Source: Gallionella sp.
GTDB taxonomy: Bacteria; Pseudomonadota; Gammaproteobacteria; Burkholderiales; Gallionellaceae
Reading direction: 5' to 3'
Length of the DNA stretch: 64,000 nt
Assembly (NCBI GenBank): GCA_030645535.1
Contig: JAUSNM010000014.1
Span: forward strand, 1-64,000
The notes beneath the pieces were generated by a model. The model searched no databases, was not told the DNA's origin, and worked only from the letters and a program-made list of their open reading frames with translations. Positions within the stretch are counted from its first letter, which is position 1. Every line of letters begins with the position of its first letter. Shown one piece after another: positions 39,948 through 52,347 of the stretch. A program made the position numbers and the translations under genes.

Positions 39948-41077
39948 TCTCTGTGAATTATTTCGCTATCGCCGCCATAACCCAGCAGCGTGGTAATTTC
40001 GTGGCTTGCATGGCCCGCGATGCGCTGCGCTTCGTCGTTGCTGTAGTTGACGAGGCCGCGAGCGATGTCGGCACCCTGTTCGCTGACGCAAGCTACCACC
40101 GCGCCGCGCTGGAATTCCCCGAATACGTGCTTCACGCCGATGGGCAACAGGCTCTTGCCTTCATTGCGCAGCGCCTTGATCGCGCCATCATCCAGTACCA
40201 GACGGCCGGTGACTTGCAGGTGGCCTGCCAGCCATTGTTTTCGGGAGGCGATGGGCAGGGCGGGGGCGGTCAGCAGCGTGCCGATCGCAACACCCTGGAA
40301 CAGGCGCAGCAGCACATCCGGTTCGTGCCCTGACGCAATGACGGTATGCGCGCCACTGTGTGCCGCCCGTTTGGCTGCAAGTATCTTGGTGAGCATGCCG
40401 CCGCGACCTATGCTGCTCCCGGCACCGCCCGCCATGCTCTCCAGTTGCACATCCCCTGCGCAGGCTGTACTGACCAGCGTGGCATCGGGATCACGGCGCG
40501 GATCGGCGGTGTAGAGGCCGCACTGATCTGTGAGGATTACCAGTGCATCGGCATCAATCAGATTGGTGACCAGCGCGCCCAATGTGTCATTGTCGCCGAA
40601 TTTGATTTCATCGGTCACGACAGTGTCATTCTCGTTGATGATGGGGATCACGCGAAGGCTGAGCAGGGTGGTCAGCGTGGCGCGCGCATTCAGGTAGCGT
40701 TCGCGGTCAGCCAGATCGGCGTGAGTCAGCAACACTTGTGCGGCGTGCAGCCCGTGTTTGCGGAAGCAGGACTCATAGGCTTGCACCAGCCCCATTTGAC
40801 CTACCGCAGCAGCAGCCTGCAATTCATGGATGGCGCTGGGTCTTGTGCTCCAACCTAATCGTTGCATGCCCTCGGCAATCGCGCCGCTTGATACCAGTAC
40901 GACTTCATAGCCACTGCCGTTAAGCTGCGCAATCTGCCTCGCCCAGTTACCAAGCGCGCCAAGATCCAGCCCCGCACCCTGATTGGTCACCAGGCTGCTG
41001 CCTACTTTGACGACAATACGCCGGCAGTCGGTCAATACAGTTTTTGTCGTTGATTCCAACATCCCTTTATCCTTCAC
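39929..41077 (-). CDS. proB: glutamate 5-kinase
   Basis: [17 protein letters not shown]...[23 protein letters not shown]-terminal PUA. Confidence 0.93.
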   Translation of the reverse strand: MKDKGMLESTTKTVLTDCRRIVVKVGSSLVTNQGAGLDLGALGNWARQIAQLNGSGYEVVLVSSGAIAEGMQRLGWSTRPSAIHELQAAAAVGQMGLVQAYESCFRKHGLHAAQVLLTHADLADRERYLNARATLTTLLSLRVIPIINENDTVVTDEIKFGDNDTLGALVTNLIDADALVILTDQCGLYTADPRRDPDATLVSTACAGDVQLESMAGGAGSSIGRGGMLTKILAAKRAAHSGAHTVIASGHEPDVLLRLFQGVAIGTLLTAPALPIASRKQWLAGHLQVTGRLVLDDGAIKALRNEGKSLLPIGVKHVFGEFQRGAVVACVSEQGADIARGLVNYSNDEAQRIAGHASHEITTLLGYGGDSEIIHRDNLVLL

Positions 41078-41154
41078 TCAGAAACAGGAGCTTTAGCTCC
41101 GTTGTTTCGTGGGAATGCCCTTGCGGCATCACGCCTGCATCCTGAATCCTGCCT

Positions 41155-42231
<1,077 letters not shown>

Positions 42232-42238
42232 CTAAATG

Positions 42239-42267
42239 AAAAAAAGCCCTACCTTGCGATAGGGCTG
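42239..42267 (-). terminator. terminator downstream of rpmA
   Basis: aaaaaagccctaccttgcgatagggct, reads as stem + U-tract on minus strand. Confidence 0.75.
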
Positions 42268-42370
42268 ATTCGTACCGTCATTGCGACATCACCATCACCG
42301 TAATCTTCAACTCAAGAGTGAAGGTACGATTGCATCCTCGCCCGCTTGTGGGAGAGGATTGAGGAGAGGG

Positions 42371-42628
42371 TTAAGCTGCAACGATGGAAACTGTCCTGCG
42401 CTGTTGCGCGCCCTTGATGGCGAACACTACACGGCCGGTAACTTTGGCGAACAGGGTGTGATCCTTGCCCATGCCGACGTTTTCGCCGCGATGAAATTCA
42501 GTGCCGCGTTGACGAATGATGATACTGCCTGCGCTGATCAATTCGCCGCCGTAACTCTTAACACCCAGTCGTTTTGAGTGTGAGTCACGTCCGTTACTGG
42601 TACTGCCGCCGCCTTTTTTTGATGCCAT
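42371..42628 (-). CDS. rpmA: 50S ribosomal protein L27
   Basis: [29 protein letters not shown]. Confidence 0.97.
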   Translation of the reverse strand: MASKKGGGSTSNGRDSHSKRLGVKSYGGELISAGSIIIRQRGTEFHRGENVGMGKDHTLFAKVTGRVVFAIKGAQQRRTVSIVAA

Positions 42629-42644
42629 GGTATGTGCTCCTTAA

Positions 42645-42956
42645 TTACGCGGAAATGCCGTCAATACGGATTTCGGTATAGTTTTGACGATGACCTTGAT
42701 TCTTTTGGTAATGCTTACGACGGCGCATCTTGAAGATGCGAACCTTGTCGCCACGACCATGAGAGATGATGGTAGCTTGAACAGTGGCGCCCAACAACAT
42801 AGGCTTGCCAACTGACAGCTTCTCTCCATCGGAGACCATCAACACCTTGTCCAGCACGATTGCTGAGCCGATGTCGCCAGGAAGAATTTCAACTTTTAAC
42901 GTTTCGCCGGTAATGACGCGATATTGCTTACCACCGGTTTTAATGACTGCGTACAT
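42645..42956 (-). CDS. rplU: 50S ribosomal protein L21
   Basis: [28 protein letters not shown]. Confidence 0.97.
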   Translation of the reverse strand: MYAVIKTGGKQYRVITGETLKVEILPGDIGSAIVLDKVLMVSDGEKLSVGKPMLLGATVQATIISHGRGDKVRIFKMRRRKHYQKNQGHRQNYTEIRIDGISA

Positions 42957-43055
42957 AACAACCTCGATTGATTGCGGTTTTGCGAAAGCGAGGATTATAC
43001 AGATAAATCCGGCTTCGTCAAAAACCTTTTGTTATAAAAATAGATTACGGATACT

Positions 43056-44312
43056 TTAACGGCGCATCGAGTCGAAGAACTCGGCGTTGTTTTTGGTCGC
43101 CTTGATTTTGCCGAGCAGGAATTCCATCGATTCCAGTTCGTCCATCGGGTAGAGCAATTTGCGCAGCAACCAGATTCTTTGCAGCACGTCTGGCTTGAGC
43201 AATAATTCTTCCTTGCGGGTGCCTGAACGGTTGATGTTGATCGCAGGATAAATGCGTTTCTCGGCCATACGGCGATCCAGATGGATTTCCATGTTGCCGG
43301 TACCCTTGAACTCCTCGTAAATCACATCATCCATACGCGATCCGGTATCCACCAGCGCGGTTGCAATGATGGTCAGCGAGCCGCCTTCTTCGATATTGCG
43401 TGCTGCGCCGAAGAAGCGTTTCGGGCGATGCAGCGCATTGGCATCCACACCGCCGGTCAGTACCTTGCCTGAAGACGGGATCACGGTGTTGTATGCGCGC
43501 GCCAGACGGGTGATTGAGTCGAGCAGGATGATTACATCCTTCTTGTGTTCAACCAGGCGCTTGGCTTTTTCCAGCACCATTTCGGCAACCTGCACGTGGC
43601 GGCTGGCCGGTTCGTCGAACGTCGAGGCAACCACTTCGCCGCGCACGGTGCGCGTCATTTCGGTCACTTCTTCCGGGCGCTCGTCGATCAGCAGCACGAT
43701 CAGTGTGGCATCGGGATTGTTGGCCGAGATCGAATGTGCGATGTGTTGCAGCATCACGGTCTTGCCGGATTTCGGGGACGCGACCAGCAGACCGCGCTGA
43801 CCCTTGCCGATTGGGGCTACGATGTCGATGATGCGACCGGTGATATTTTCTTCGGCGCGAATATCGCGCTCCAGTATCAGCGGCTGGGTCGGGAATAAGG
43901 GGGTCAGATTCTCAAACAGAATCTTGTTCTTGGCATTCTCGGGTGGCTCATCGTTGACCTTGTCGACCTTTACCAGCGCGACATAACGCTCGCCATCTTT
44001 AGGCGTGCGAATCTCGCCTTCGATCGAATCCCCGGTGTGCAGATTGAATCTGCGTATCTGGCTCGGGCTGACGTAAATATCATCAGGTCCTGCCAGGTAT
44101 GAGGTGTCAGGTGAGCGCAGGAAGCCGAAGCCATCCGGCAGGATTTCCAAAGTGCCATCGCCGTAAATGCTTTCGCCTTTTTTCGCATGGCTTTTCAGCA
44201 GTGCGAACATCAGGTCTTGCTTGCGCATCCGGTTGGCATTCTCGATTTGATTGGCGGCTGCCATTTCAACGAGTTCGGTGATGTGTTTGAGTTTTATTTC
44301 AGATAGATGCAT
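43056..44312 (-). CDS. rho: transcription termination factor Rho
   Basis: [18 protein letters not shown]...[15 protein letters not shown]. Confidence 0.97.
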   Translation of the reverse strand: MHLSEIKLKHITELVEMAAANQIENANRMRKQDLMFALLKSHAKKGESIYGDGTLEILPDGFGFLRSPDTSYLAGPDDIYVSPSQIRRFNLHTGDSIEGEIRTPKDGERYVALVKVDKVNDEPPENAKNKILFENLTPLFPTQPLILERDIRAEENITGRIIDIVAPIGKGQRGLLVASPKSGKTVMLQHIAHSISANNPDATLIVLLIDERPEEVTEMTRTVRGEVVASTFDEPASRHVQVAEMVLEKAKRLVEHKKDVIILLDSITRLARAYNTVIPSSGKVLTGGVDANALHRPKRFFGAARNIEEGGSLTIIATALVDTGSRMDDVIYEEFKGTGNMEIHLDRRMAEKRIYPAININRSGTRKEELLLKPDVLQRIWLLRKLLYPMDELESMEFLLGKIKATKNNAEFFDSMRR

Positions 44313-44454
44313 GGCGACGCGCGAAGGATGAATGAGATAGTGATGAGGGAGATGCTGGATATGGCGGTGGAAGAGTCCACCCGCACGATCTGGTTCGCTA
44401 TGATGACGGGCTGTGCGAAACTAGGTGTGCATTGCGGGTGTGACAATAAACGCT

Positions 44455-44781
44455 TTAGATGTGGCTGTCAATAAAAGCTGTCAATTGGGATTTTGACAGT
44501 GCGCCCACTTTAGTGGCTTCGATATTGCCATTTTTGAATAACATCAGCGTGGGGATGCCGCGTACACCGAACTTCTGCGGGGTTTGCTGGTTTTCATCCA
44601 CGTTCAGTTTTGCGATGGTCAGACGTCCTGCGTATTCCTTGGCGATTTCGTCCAGGATAGGCGCAATCATGCGGCATGGGCCACACCATTCAGCCCAGTA
44701 ATCGACCAGCACGGGCAACGCAGCCTGGGTGACTTCTGCATCAAACGTAGCATCGGTAACGTAATGAATATGTTCGCTCAT
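44455..44781 (-). CDS. trxA: thioredoxin
   Basis: [22 protein letters not shown]. Confidence 0.96.
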   Translation of the reverse strand: MSEHIHYVTDATFDAEVTQAALPVLVDYWAEWCGPCRMIAPILDEIAKEYAGRLTIAKLNVDENQQTPQKFGVRGIPTLMLFKNGNIEATKVGALSKSQLTAFIDSHI

Positions 44782-44972
44782 GATTGAATCTCGCTATGAA
44801 TTAGGGGTGGGTCAAGCTGTAATGCTGTGGGAATTGGGTAAGTTTTTATTGCGTTGGTAAGCATCGTAACCAAAAAACGGCGCGCTGTGAAGTGCGTGAT
44901 TCGCATATTGTGTAATTCCAACTGTTCATGCTCTGCTAAAATGCAGCTACTTTTGATGATTGGAGTGTTGCG

Positions 44973-45296
44973 ATGACGTACGTTGTTTCGGAAAGCTGTA
45001 TCAAATGCAAATTCACCGACTGTGTGGATGTATGTCCGGTGGACTGTTTTCGTGAAGGCCCGAATTTTCTGGTGATTGATCCGGACGAGTGTATCGATTG
45101 CACCTTGTGTGTGGCCGAATGCCCTGCCAATGCAATTTATGCCGAGGACGACTTGCCTGAAGAGCAGCGCCATTTCACCGCCCTGAATGCAGAGTTGTCG
45201 AAGTTGTGGGGCCCAATCGTGGAAAAGAAAGACCCTCCAGGCGACGCCGATGAGTGGCTGAACGTGAAGGACAAGTTGCATCTGCTCGAACGATAA
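44973..45296 (+). CDS. fdxA: ferredoxin, 7Fe type
   Basis: [51 protein letters not shown]. Confidence 0.95.
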   Translation: MTYVVSESCIKCKFTDCVDVCPVDCFREGPNFLVIDPDECIDCTLCVAECPANAIYAEDDLPEEQRHFTALNAELSKLWGPIVEKKDPPGDADEWLNVKDKLHLLER

Positions 45297-48160
45297 AATT
45301 GCCCCCTTCACCCTTCACCCTTCACCCTTCACCCTTCTCATTGGAAGGTGAAAAGAATAATGCCCAGTTCGGGGGTGGCGACAGCTTTTATAGCCTGGTC
45401 GCTCAGCAAATCCTGTTGCGTCACGCAACGCCCGATTTGCGTGGTGCGGTGGTGTTGCTACCCAACTATCATGCAGCCACGCCGCTGGCCCGGGCGCTGA
45501 GTTCTGCTGCGGGTTTGCCCGCACTGCTGTTGCCGCAAATGACAACGCTTGCCGACTGGGCGCAGACCGTGCCGCTTGACGCGCCTGTTCAATCAGACAC
45601 GCAGCGCATCGCCACGCTTTATCAGGCCCTGCGCGAGCGCGACTGGTTTCCCGATGCCAACTTGTGGAGTCTGGCGCGGGAACTGTTGACGCTGATGGAT
45701 GAGCTGACCCGCCATCACGTGGCACTTCCCGAATCCACAGAAGACTTTGCACGGCAACTGACCGAGGCTTACCAGGCGCAAAGCGGTGTGGCGATGCAGT
45801 TCGAGGCGAGGGTCGTGCATGAATTGTGGTACGCCATGGCGGCCAACGACGATCTGGATGCCTCTCGCGCCTACCAGCAGCGACTTGGATTGTTGGCGCT
45901 GCAAGTGGATAAACCTCTGTATGTGTTGCAGACCTGTGATCTGGCCGCACCCGAAGTTCAGTTTCTGCAAGCTTGCCGCCAGCTTGTTGAGGTGACGGTG
46001 TTCGATTTGCGCGAAATGATCGCGAATGAACCTGACTTCGCGCTGCTGGATGCAGCCTTGCAGCAGGATCTGCACAGTGACGATCTGCTCAGTACGGCGG
46101 CACGACTACAAACTGAAGCCGTATTGAGCATGCGCCTGAAATTATTTGGTGCGCATGGTCTGGAGCAGGAGGCGCAAGCCGCCGATGTGCAAGTCCGTCG
46201 CTGGTTGCTGGAAGGAAAAACCTCCATCGCAGTGGTTGTGCAGGACAGATTGGTGGCACGTCGCCTGCGTGCACGGCTGGAACGTGCCCAGGTGCAGGTG
46301 CAGGACGAGACCGGCTGGACGTTCGCCACACTGTCGGTCAGCACGGTGCTGATGGGCTGGCTGGAGGCGGTGCAAGGCGATTTCTACTATCAGGACGTGC
46401 TCGACCTGCTCAAGTCTCCCTATCTTTTTGCCGATAATCCACTGCTGCGCAAACAGGCAGCTTACCAGTTTGAACAACTGGTGCGTCGTCACGGCGTGGT
46501 CGCGCATTTGCAGGATTTCATCGCCGTTGCCGAAACGGATGCGCCCGAACTTGTACAGCCGCTGGTGCGCCTGCGACAGGCGGCACGGGTTATGCCTGTC
46601 AAGGGGGGGCAGCTATCCGACTGGCTGCACGCCTTGAATGAGAGCTTGGAGATACTCGGCGTCATCAAGGGCTGGTGTCAGGATGCGGCGGGACAACAGT
46701 TGATGCAGTTGCTGGCCTTGTGGCAGGAGGAATTGCAGACGGATAATACGACCTGCAGCTTTGCAGAATGGCGGCGCTGGCTGTCGCAGCAGCTCGATTT
46801 GAATACCTATCGCGATTTGTCTGTAGACAGCCCGGTGCTGTTCACTCATCTTCCGGCAACCCGCTGGCGCAGTTTCGATGCTGTGTTGTTGCTGGGTTCT
46901 GATGCCATGCATCTGCCGGCGCCCGCGAATGCCGGGCAGTGGTTCAACGATGCCGTGCGCGCAACGCTGGGTCTGCCGTTATCTTCTGCACAACAGGCAC
47001 AAGTTCGCGACGACTTGTTATCACTGCTGGCGATGAACGATACGGTGCTGGCGACCTGGCAAGCCAGTCGGAATGGTGAGCCGAATCTGCTCAGCCCCCA
47101 TCTTGAAATGCTGCGAGCCCTTCATCTGTTGGCTTTTCACCATGATCTGATGGAAACAGAGTTGGGCGAGTTGCTGGAGCTGTCGCAAGTCAGGATTCAG
47201 GATGCGGGATGCAGGATGCGGGATTCAGCAGAAATGCCGCGCCCGGTCGTGCCGGCAGAATTGATCCCTGCGCACATTTCCCCGTCCGGTTACAACGCGC
47301 TGGTGGCGTGTCCTTACCAGTATTTTGCACGGCATGTGCTGCATCTTAATGAGCTGGATGAGGTGCGCGAGGATCTGGACAAGCGTGACTACGGCACCTG
47401 GGTGCACGCGGTGCTGCAGCGTTTTCACGAGCAGATTCCGCAGTTAGCGCAGCATGACAGGGATGAGGCTGAAGCCGTGTTGCGGCGGATCAGCGATGAG
47501 GTGTTTGCGACAGGCCTGGCGCATGACTATCTGGCGCAGGCATGGCTGTTGCGCTGGCAGGCGCTGATACCAAACTATCTGGGCTGGCAACTGGAAAATG
47601 AGGAAGCAGGCTGGCGTTATCAGGGCAGTGAGGTGCCGTTCAAAATTGAGTTGGCGGAAAACCTGCAACTGCGCGGACGCCTGGACCGGGTGGATGTGTA
47701 CGTTAACGAGCCTGAAAATCTCGCTGTTCTTGACTATAAAACACAAACAATTCAATCGCTTAAAAACAAGCTGAAAGAGCCGGGTGAGGATGTGCAGCTG
47801 GCCTGTTATGCGCGTGCGGTAACGGCGGGTACGGCGGCTTTTGTCAGCCTGGAAGACGATACGGTGCTGGCTGTCTCACCGGCTGACGACATCAGTGACT
47901 TGGCACAACTTAACATCGAACGCTTGCGGACGGTGTTTTCCCAGATGCGCGAAGGTGCCGGCCTGCCTGCGCATGGCGCGGAAAAGATATGCGCTTATTG
48001 CGAGATGAGGGGTCTTTGCCGTCGCGGCGAATGGGATGAAAAGCAGGATTCAGGATTCAGGATTCAGGATTCGGGAAACCCTAAATCTGAAACCGAAAAC
48101 TCAAAACCGGAAACTGCAAATGGTAAACCGGAAACTGTAAACGGGGCGCCTCATGGATAA
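45254..48160 (+). CDS. addB: AddB-like PD-(D/E)XK nuclease/helicase-like subunit (start uncertain)
   Basis: 968 aa; C-terminal nuclease motif ([11 protein letters not shown]...LAVLDYKTQ) and Fe-S cysteines; upstream of UvrD-like AddA. Confidence 0.75.
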   Translation: MAEREGQVASARTIKLPPSPFTLHPSPFSLEGEKNNAQFGGGDSFYSLVAQQILLRHATPDLRGAVVLLPNYHAATPLARALSSAAGLPALLLPQMTTLADWAQTVPLDAPVQSDTQRIATLYQALRERDWFPDANLWSLARELLTLMDELTRHHVALPESTEDFARQLTEAYQAQSGVAMQFEARVVHELWYAMAANDDLDASRAYQQRLGLLALQVDKPLYVLQTCDLAAPEVQFLQACRQLVEVTVFDLREMIANEPDFALLDAALQQDLHSDDLLSTAARLQTEAVLSMRLKLFGAHGLEQEAQAADVQVRRWLLEGKTSIAVVVQDRLVARRLRARLERAQVQVQDETGWTFATLSVSTVLMGWLEAVQGDFYYQDVLDLLKSPYLFADNPLLRKQAAYQFEQLVRRHGVVAHLQDFIAVAETDAPELVQPLVRLRQAARVMPVKGGQLSDWLHALNESLEILGVIKGWCQDAAGQQLMQLLALWQEELQTDNTTCSFAEWRRWLSQQLDLNTYRDLSVDSPVLFTHLPATRWRSFDAVLLLGSDAMHLPAPANAGQWFNDAVRATLGLPLSSAQQAQVRDDLLSLLAMNDTVLATWQASRNGEPNLLSPHLEMLRALHLLAFHHDLMETELGELLELSQVRIQDAGCRMRDSAEMPRPVVPAELIPAHISPSGYNALVACPYQYFARHVLHLNELDEVREDLDKRDYGTWVHAVLQRFHEQIPQLAQHDRDEAEAVLRRISDEVFATGLAHDYLAQAWLLRWQALIPNYLGWQLENEEAGWRYQGSEVPFKIELAENLQLRGRLDRVDVYVNEPENLAVLDYKTQTIQSLKNKLKEPGEDVQLACYARAVTAGTAAFVSLEDDTVLAVSPADDISDLAQLNIERLRTVFSQMREGAGLPAHGAEKICAYCEMRGLCRRGEWDEKQDSGFRIQDSGNPKSETENSKPETANGKPETVNGAPHG
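45304..45338. repeat. heptamer array (CCCTTCA)4-CCCTTCT
   Basis: 5 in-phase units, within the annotated addB N-terminus. Confidence 0.92.
47191..47225. repeat. heptamer array (CRGGATK)5 in addB
   Basis: caggatt caggatg cgggatg caggatg cgggatt. Confidence 0.92.
48044..48141. repeat. 14-unit heptamer array: (CAGGATT)4 + (NNNNAAA)10, at addB C-terminus
   Basis: 98 nt in perfect 7-bp phase. Confidence 0.93.
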
Positions 48161-51100
48161 CCGGTCGGCGCTTGATCCCAAACGGAGCGTGGTGGTCGAG
48201 GCCTGTGCGGGCAGCGGCAAGACCTGGCTGCTGGTCTCGCGCGTGGTGCGGCTGTTGCTGGAAGGCGTTGCACCTGCCGAAATACTCGCCATCACCTTTA
48301 CACGCAAGGCAGCGCAGGAAATGCAGGCGCGTCTGCGCGACTGGCTGTATGACCTGGCCGCCAAAGACGATGAATTTGTGCGCGATTTTCTGCGCCAGCG
48401 CGAGGTGGATGAGGCTGATATAGAGCGCATGCTGCCGCGTGCACGACGCTTATATCAGCAGTTTCTGCTTGCCAAGCCTGCCATCACCATCAGCACGTTT
48501 CATGGCTGGTTCATGCAGATTTTGCAACGCGCACCGCTCAATTCAGGCAGCGCCGGCGGCGTGCAACTGGTCGAGCAGACCACTGAGCTCTGGGCTGAAG
48601 CATGGCAGACCTATCTTGCCGGATTGCACAGCAAGCCGGAGGGCGAGACGGCACAGTCGATGATGGTCTTGTTCAAGGAACTGGGTTTGTCCAACACGCA
48701 GAATCTGCTGCGCAACTTTGCCAACAAGCGCAGCGAATGGTGGGCTTATACCCAACAAAGCCCCTCTCCCTTAACTGGGAGAGGGGTTGGAGGAGAGGGG
48801 TTGGAATTCGCGCTCGAAAACCTGCGCATTGAATTCGACGTGGACATGGATCGCGACCCGATAGCCTGCCTGTTAGATGGGACGCATTTTGCCGATGATG
48901 TACATGCGCTGTCGCAACTGCTGAACGCCAGTGCGGCTCAAAAGGCTAAAGCTGCGCGCCTGCTTGCGCCGCTGGATGGCGTGCTGCTCGTCGCTGAGCG
49001 ATACGCGCTGCTCTGGGATGAACTGTTCACGAAAAAGAATGAGCCGCGTTCCATCAAGGCGAACAAGGGGCAGGACGAAGCGCAGTTGGGGCAGGCAGTC
49101 GAACTGGTGCGGGAACAGTTGCTGGATGCATACAACCAGTTGCAAACGCAAAAAATCTACCAGACCAATTGCCATGCGCTGCGCTGCGGTGTGGCCTTGC
49201 TGGGCGCCTATCAGGACTTGAAGCAGCGCCAGCAGAAGCTTGATTTTGGCGATCTGGAATGGCGTGTGTGTCAGTTGTTAAACGACAGCGATCACGCCGA
49301 ATATCTGCAATACAAGCTGGACAGCCGTTATCGCCATGTATTGCTGGATGAATTTCAGGATACCAATCCGCTGCAATGGCAGATATTGCAATCCTGGTTT
49401 GCAGCATCAAAGGCGGTGGACAGCACGCCCACCGTGTTTGTGGTGGGCGATCCCAAGCAGTCTATTTATCGTTTTCGCCGTGCCGATGCCAGGTTGTTCG
49501 ACGTGGTGCGCAAGTTTCTGGTGCAGCAGTACGGGGCTGCGCATCTGAAAAAAAATGAAACGCGCCGCAATGCGCCTGCCGTGCTGGCTGTGGTGAACGG
49601 GGTGTTCGACGGATTGCCGGAATATGCGGGCTTCGAGACGCATCAGGCTCACCAGACTATGCTGCCGGGATATGTCGAAGTGCTGCCGCTCGCAGAACAG
49701 CAAACAGCAAACGGAAAACAGCAAACTGAAAACGGTGAACTGACGCTGCGCAATCCTTTATATGAAGCCTATCCTGACAGCGAAGAGGGCGCGCGCGAAC
49801 TGGAAGCGCAGCAATTTGCAGAAAAAATTACCCATATTGTAGGATCATGGCGAATTGAAGGCGGGGAAAGACGAGCAGAGTTTTCCGACATCATGGTGCT
49901 GGTGCGTCGCCGCACCCATCTCAAAATTTATGAACACGCGTTGCGCAAATACTCCATTCCGTTTCTCACCTCGCGCCGTGGCGGCCTGCTGGATACGCTG
50001 GAGGCATCGGACATACAGTCGCTGTTGACCTTCCTGATCACGCCGTTTGCCGATCTGGCGCTTGCGCAGACGCTGCGCACGCCAATTTTTTCATGCAGCG
50101 ACGAGGATCTGATGATGATTCAGACGTCAGGATGCAGGATGCAGGATGCAGGGGAGAGGGATTTACGCACGACAGGACTGAATCCTGAATCCCGAATCCT
50201 GAATCCTGCTTCTTCATGGTGGCAGCGTCTGAAACAGCTGGTTGAAAACAAAGCAGCGTCGCCCGCCATGCAGCGCGCGCATCGCCTGTTGCAAAGCTGG
50301 CTGTTGCATGCCGATAAATTGCCGGTACATGATTTGCTTGACCGGATTTATTTCGAGGGCGATGCGCAAGCTTGTTATGCGGCTGCCGTGCCCCAGGTGA
50401 TGCGCGCGACGGTGCTTGCCAATTTGCAGGCTTTTCTGGAAATTGCACTGAATGTCGATGCAGGTCGCTATCCCAGTCTGCCGGGTTTCCTGCGCGAACT
50501 GGCCGACTTGCGCCGCGCCGCCGACAACGAATCGCCCGATGAAGGAAAGGTTGCTCAGGCGGGCAATGCGATCCGCATCTACACCGTGCATGAGGCCAAG
50601 GGGCTGGAGGCGCCGATTGTGTGGCTGCTGGATACTAATGCCAAACCGCCTGCCGACAGAGGTTATGACGTGCTGGTGGACTGGCCTACCGATGCAACTA
50701 CGCCTGCGCATTTTTCGCTGTATGGCGATAAAGCCAGCCGTGGGCAGGTGCGCGAGCATTATTTTGCGCAGGAGGCTGCATTGGCACAGCGCGAAGATTT
50801 GAATTTGCTGTATGTCGCGATGACCCGCGCAAAGCAGGCGCTGCTGGTCAGCGGCAACGGCGCGCTGCTTGAAGGTCAGTGGTATCAGCGCATTGCAGAT
50901 GTGGCCGATGCGGCAGTAGAGAACCCGCTCGCTTCAGAGGTGGCGGGGCCAAGCCTTACTGAGTCCCGTAACCTGCATCCGGCATCCCGCATCCTGAATC
51001 CTGTAGATCCGCGCCTGTGCGATGCATGGCCTGTCGGTACGCGCAAACCCGTGATGAGCGATGCGCAGCGCAGCGGTGTCTGGCTGCATGGCTTGCTGCA

Positions 51101-51500
51101 ATACTTGGTGACACCTGATGCTGCCTTTCGGGAAGATCTGCAGCAGGAGTTACGAATCAAACTAAACATTCCGGTCGGGCAGATGCCAGAACTTTGGCAG
51201 CAGGCACAAGCGGTGCTGAACTCGCCCCATCTGGCGATATTTTTTGATGCGCAGTATTATCTTGCGGCATCGAATGAACTATCCTACGTGAATGCCAGCG
51301 GCCAACTGCGGCGTATCGACCGTCTGGTCGAGTTCGAAAACGAAGTGTGGGTGCTGGATTATAAAACCGGTGCGAATACCGAACTGCAGGCACACACGGC
51401 GCAGCTTGAGGAATATCGCACTGCGATGCAGGCCATCCATCCGCACAAAACCTTGCGCTGTGGGCTGGTCTTCGCCGATGGAAAATTGGTTGAAGTCTGA
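48153..51500 (+). CDS. addA: AddA-like UvrD-family helicase/nuclease subunit
   Basis: VEACAGSGKTWLLVSRVVRLLL (Walker A), LLDEFQDTNPLQW, VGDPKQSIYRFRRAD, C-terminal nuclease LDYKTG. Confidence 0.85.
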   Translation: MDNRSALDPKRSVVVEACAGSGKTWLLVSRVVRLLLEGVAPAEILAITFTRKAAQEMQARLRDWLYDLAAKDDEFVRDFLRQREVDEADIERMLPRARRLYQQFLLAKPAITISTFHGWFMQILQRAPLNSGSAGGVQLVEQTTELWAEAWQTYLAGLHSKPEGETAQSMMVLFKELGLSNTQNLLRNFANKRSEWWAYTQQSPSPLTGRGVGGEGLEFALENLRIEFDVDMDRDPIACLLDGTHFADDVHALSQLLNASAAQKAKAARLLAPLDGVLLVAERYALLWDELFTKKNEPRSIKANKGQDEAQLGQAVELVREQLLDAYNQLQTQKIYQTNCHALRCGVALLGAYQDLKQRQQKLDFGDLEWRVCQLLNDSDHAEYLQYKLDSRYRHVLLDEFQDTNPLQWQILQSWFAASKAVDSTPTVFVVGDPKQSIYRFRRADARLFDVVRKFLVQQYGAAHLKKNETRRNAPAVLAVVNGVFDGLPEYAGFETHQAHQTMLPGYVEVLPLAEQQTANGKQQTENGELTLRNPLYEAYPDSEEGARELEAQQFAEKITHIVGSWRIEGGERRAEFSDIMVLVRRRTHLKIYEHALRKYSIPFLTSRRGGLLDTLEASDIQSLLTFLITPFADLALAQTLRTPIFSCSDEDLMMIQTSGCRMQDAGERDLRTTGLNPESRILNPASSWWQRLKQLVENKAASPAMQRAHRLLQSWLLHADKLPVHDLLDRIYFEGDAQACYAAAVPQVMRATVLANLQAFLEIALNVDAGRYPSLPGFLRELADLRRAADNESPDEGKVAQAGNAIRIYTVHEAKGLEAPIVWLLDTNAKPPADRGYDVLVDWPTDATTPAHFSLYGDKASRGQVREHYFAQEAALAQREDLNLLYVAMTRAKQALLVSGNGALLEGQWYQRIADVADAAVENPLASEVAGPSLTESRNLHPASRILNPVDPRLCDAWPVGTRKPVMSDAQRSGVWLHGLLQYLVTPDAAFREDLQQELRIKLNIPVGQMPELWQQAQAVLNSPHLAIFFDAQYYLAASNELSYVNASGQLRRIDRLVEFENEVWVLDYKTGANTELQAHTAQLEEYRTAMQAIHPHKTLRCGLVFADGKLVEV
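48763..48800. repeat. CCCTCTCCC palindromic repeat in frame in addA
   Basis: cccctctcccttaactgggagaggggttggaggagagggg (QSPSPLTGRGVGGEGLE). Confidence 0.8.
49692..49740. repeat. heptamer array, 7 units (NNNNAAC type) in addA
   Basis: gcagaac agcaaac agcaaac ggaaaac agcaaac tgaaaac ggtgaac. Confidence 0.9.
50121..50208. repeat. mirrored CAGGATG / AATCCTG arrays in addA
   Basis: cagacgt (caggatg)3 cagggga ... aatcctg aatcccg aatcctg aatcctg. Confidence 0.9.
50975..51002. repeat. heptamer array GCATCCG GCATCCC GCATCCT GAATCCT in addA
   Basis: 4 in-phase units. Confidence 0.88.
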
Positions 51501-51570
51501 CTAAAAAGCTGTGGTATTATTTCGCTACCGAATTGCTTAGTTTTTTATAACTTTAATGAAAGGATTCAAC

Positions 51571-52155
51571 ATGGAACACACCCTGCCAGCCCTGCCTTAT
51601 GCGATGGATGCACTGCAACCGCACATGTCCAAAGAAACCTTTGAATATCACTATGGCAAGCATCATCAGGCTTATGTGACCAACCTGAACAACCTGATCA
51701 AAGGCACCGAATTTGAGGCGCTGGATCTGGAAGCCATCATCAAGAAGGCGCCCGCTGGCGGCATTTACAACAATGCGGCTCAGGTGTGGAATCACTCGTT
51801 CTTCTGGACTTGCATGAAGCCAAATGGCGGCGGCACACCAACTGGTGCGCTGGCTGATGCCATCAACGCCAAATGGGGCAGCTTCGACGAATTCAAGAAG
51901 GCCTTCACGGCATCTGCCGTGGGCAATTTCGGTTCCGGCTGGACATGGCTTGTGAAGAAGGCTGACGGATCTGTCGAGATCGTCAACATGGGCGCTGCCG
52001 GTACACCGCTGACCACAGCTGACAAAGCGCTGTTGTGTGTTGACGTGTGGGAGCATGCCTACTACATCGACTACCGCAACCTGCGCGCCAAGTTCGTTGA
52101 AACGTATTTGAACAATCTGGTGGACTGGAACTTCGTCGCGAAGAACTTTGCCTAA
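51571..52155 (+). CDS. sodB: superoxide dismutase [Fe]
   Basis: [36 protein letters not shown]...[13 protein letters not shown]. Confidence 0.96.
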   Translation: MEHTLPALPYAMDALQPHMSKETFEYHYGKHHQAYVTNLNNLIKGTEFEALDLEAIIKKAPAGGIYNNAAQVWNHSFFWTCMKPNGGGTPTGALADAINAKWGSFDEFKKAFTASAVGNFGSGWTWLVKKADGSVEIVNMGAAGTPLTTADKALLCVDVWEHAYYIDYRNLRAKFVETYLNNLVDWNFVAKNFA

Positions 52156-52175
52156 TTCGTAAAGTTCCGCTGTTC

Positions 52176-52206
52176 AAAAAGCCACGCAGTCCTGCGTGGC
52201 TTTTTT
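52176..52206 (+). terminator. Rho-independent terminator of sodB
   Basis: aaaaagccacgcagtcctgcgtggctttttt. Confidence 0.92.
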
Positions 52207-52347
52207 CTGGTGAATGATCGATTTTGCAGCAAGCTATTTGTCAATTTGGTCCTGGTAGCCCGTATGCAGCGCAATACATGTATGCGATGTTCAGTTTTCA
52301 CGGATGTCCCGGATTCCGCGATGCTTCATCCGGGCTATGCTGGCTCG

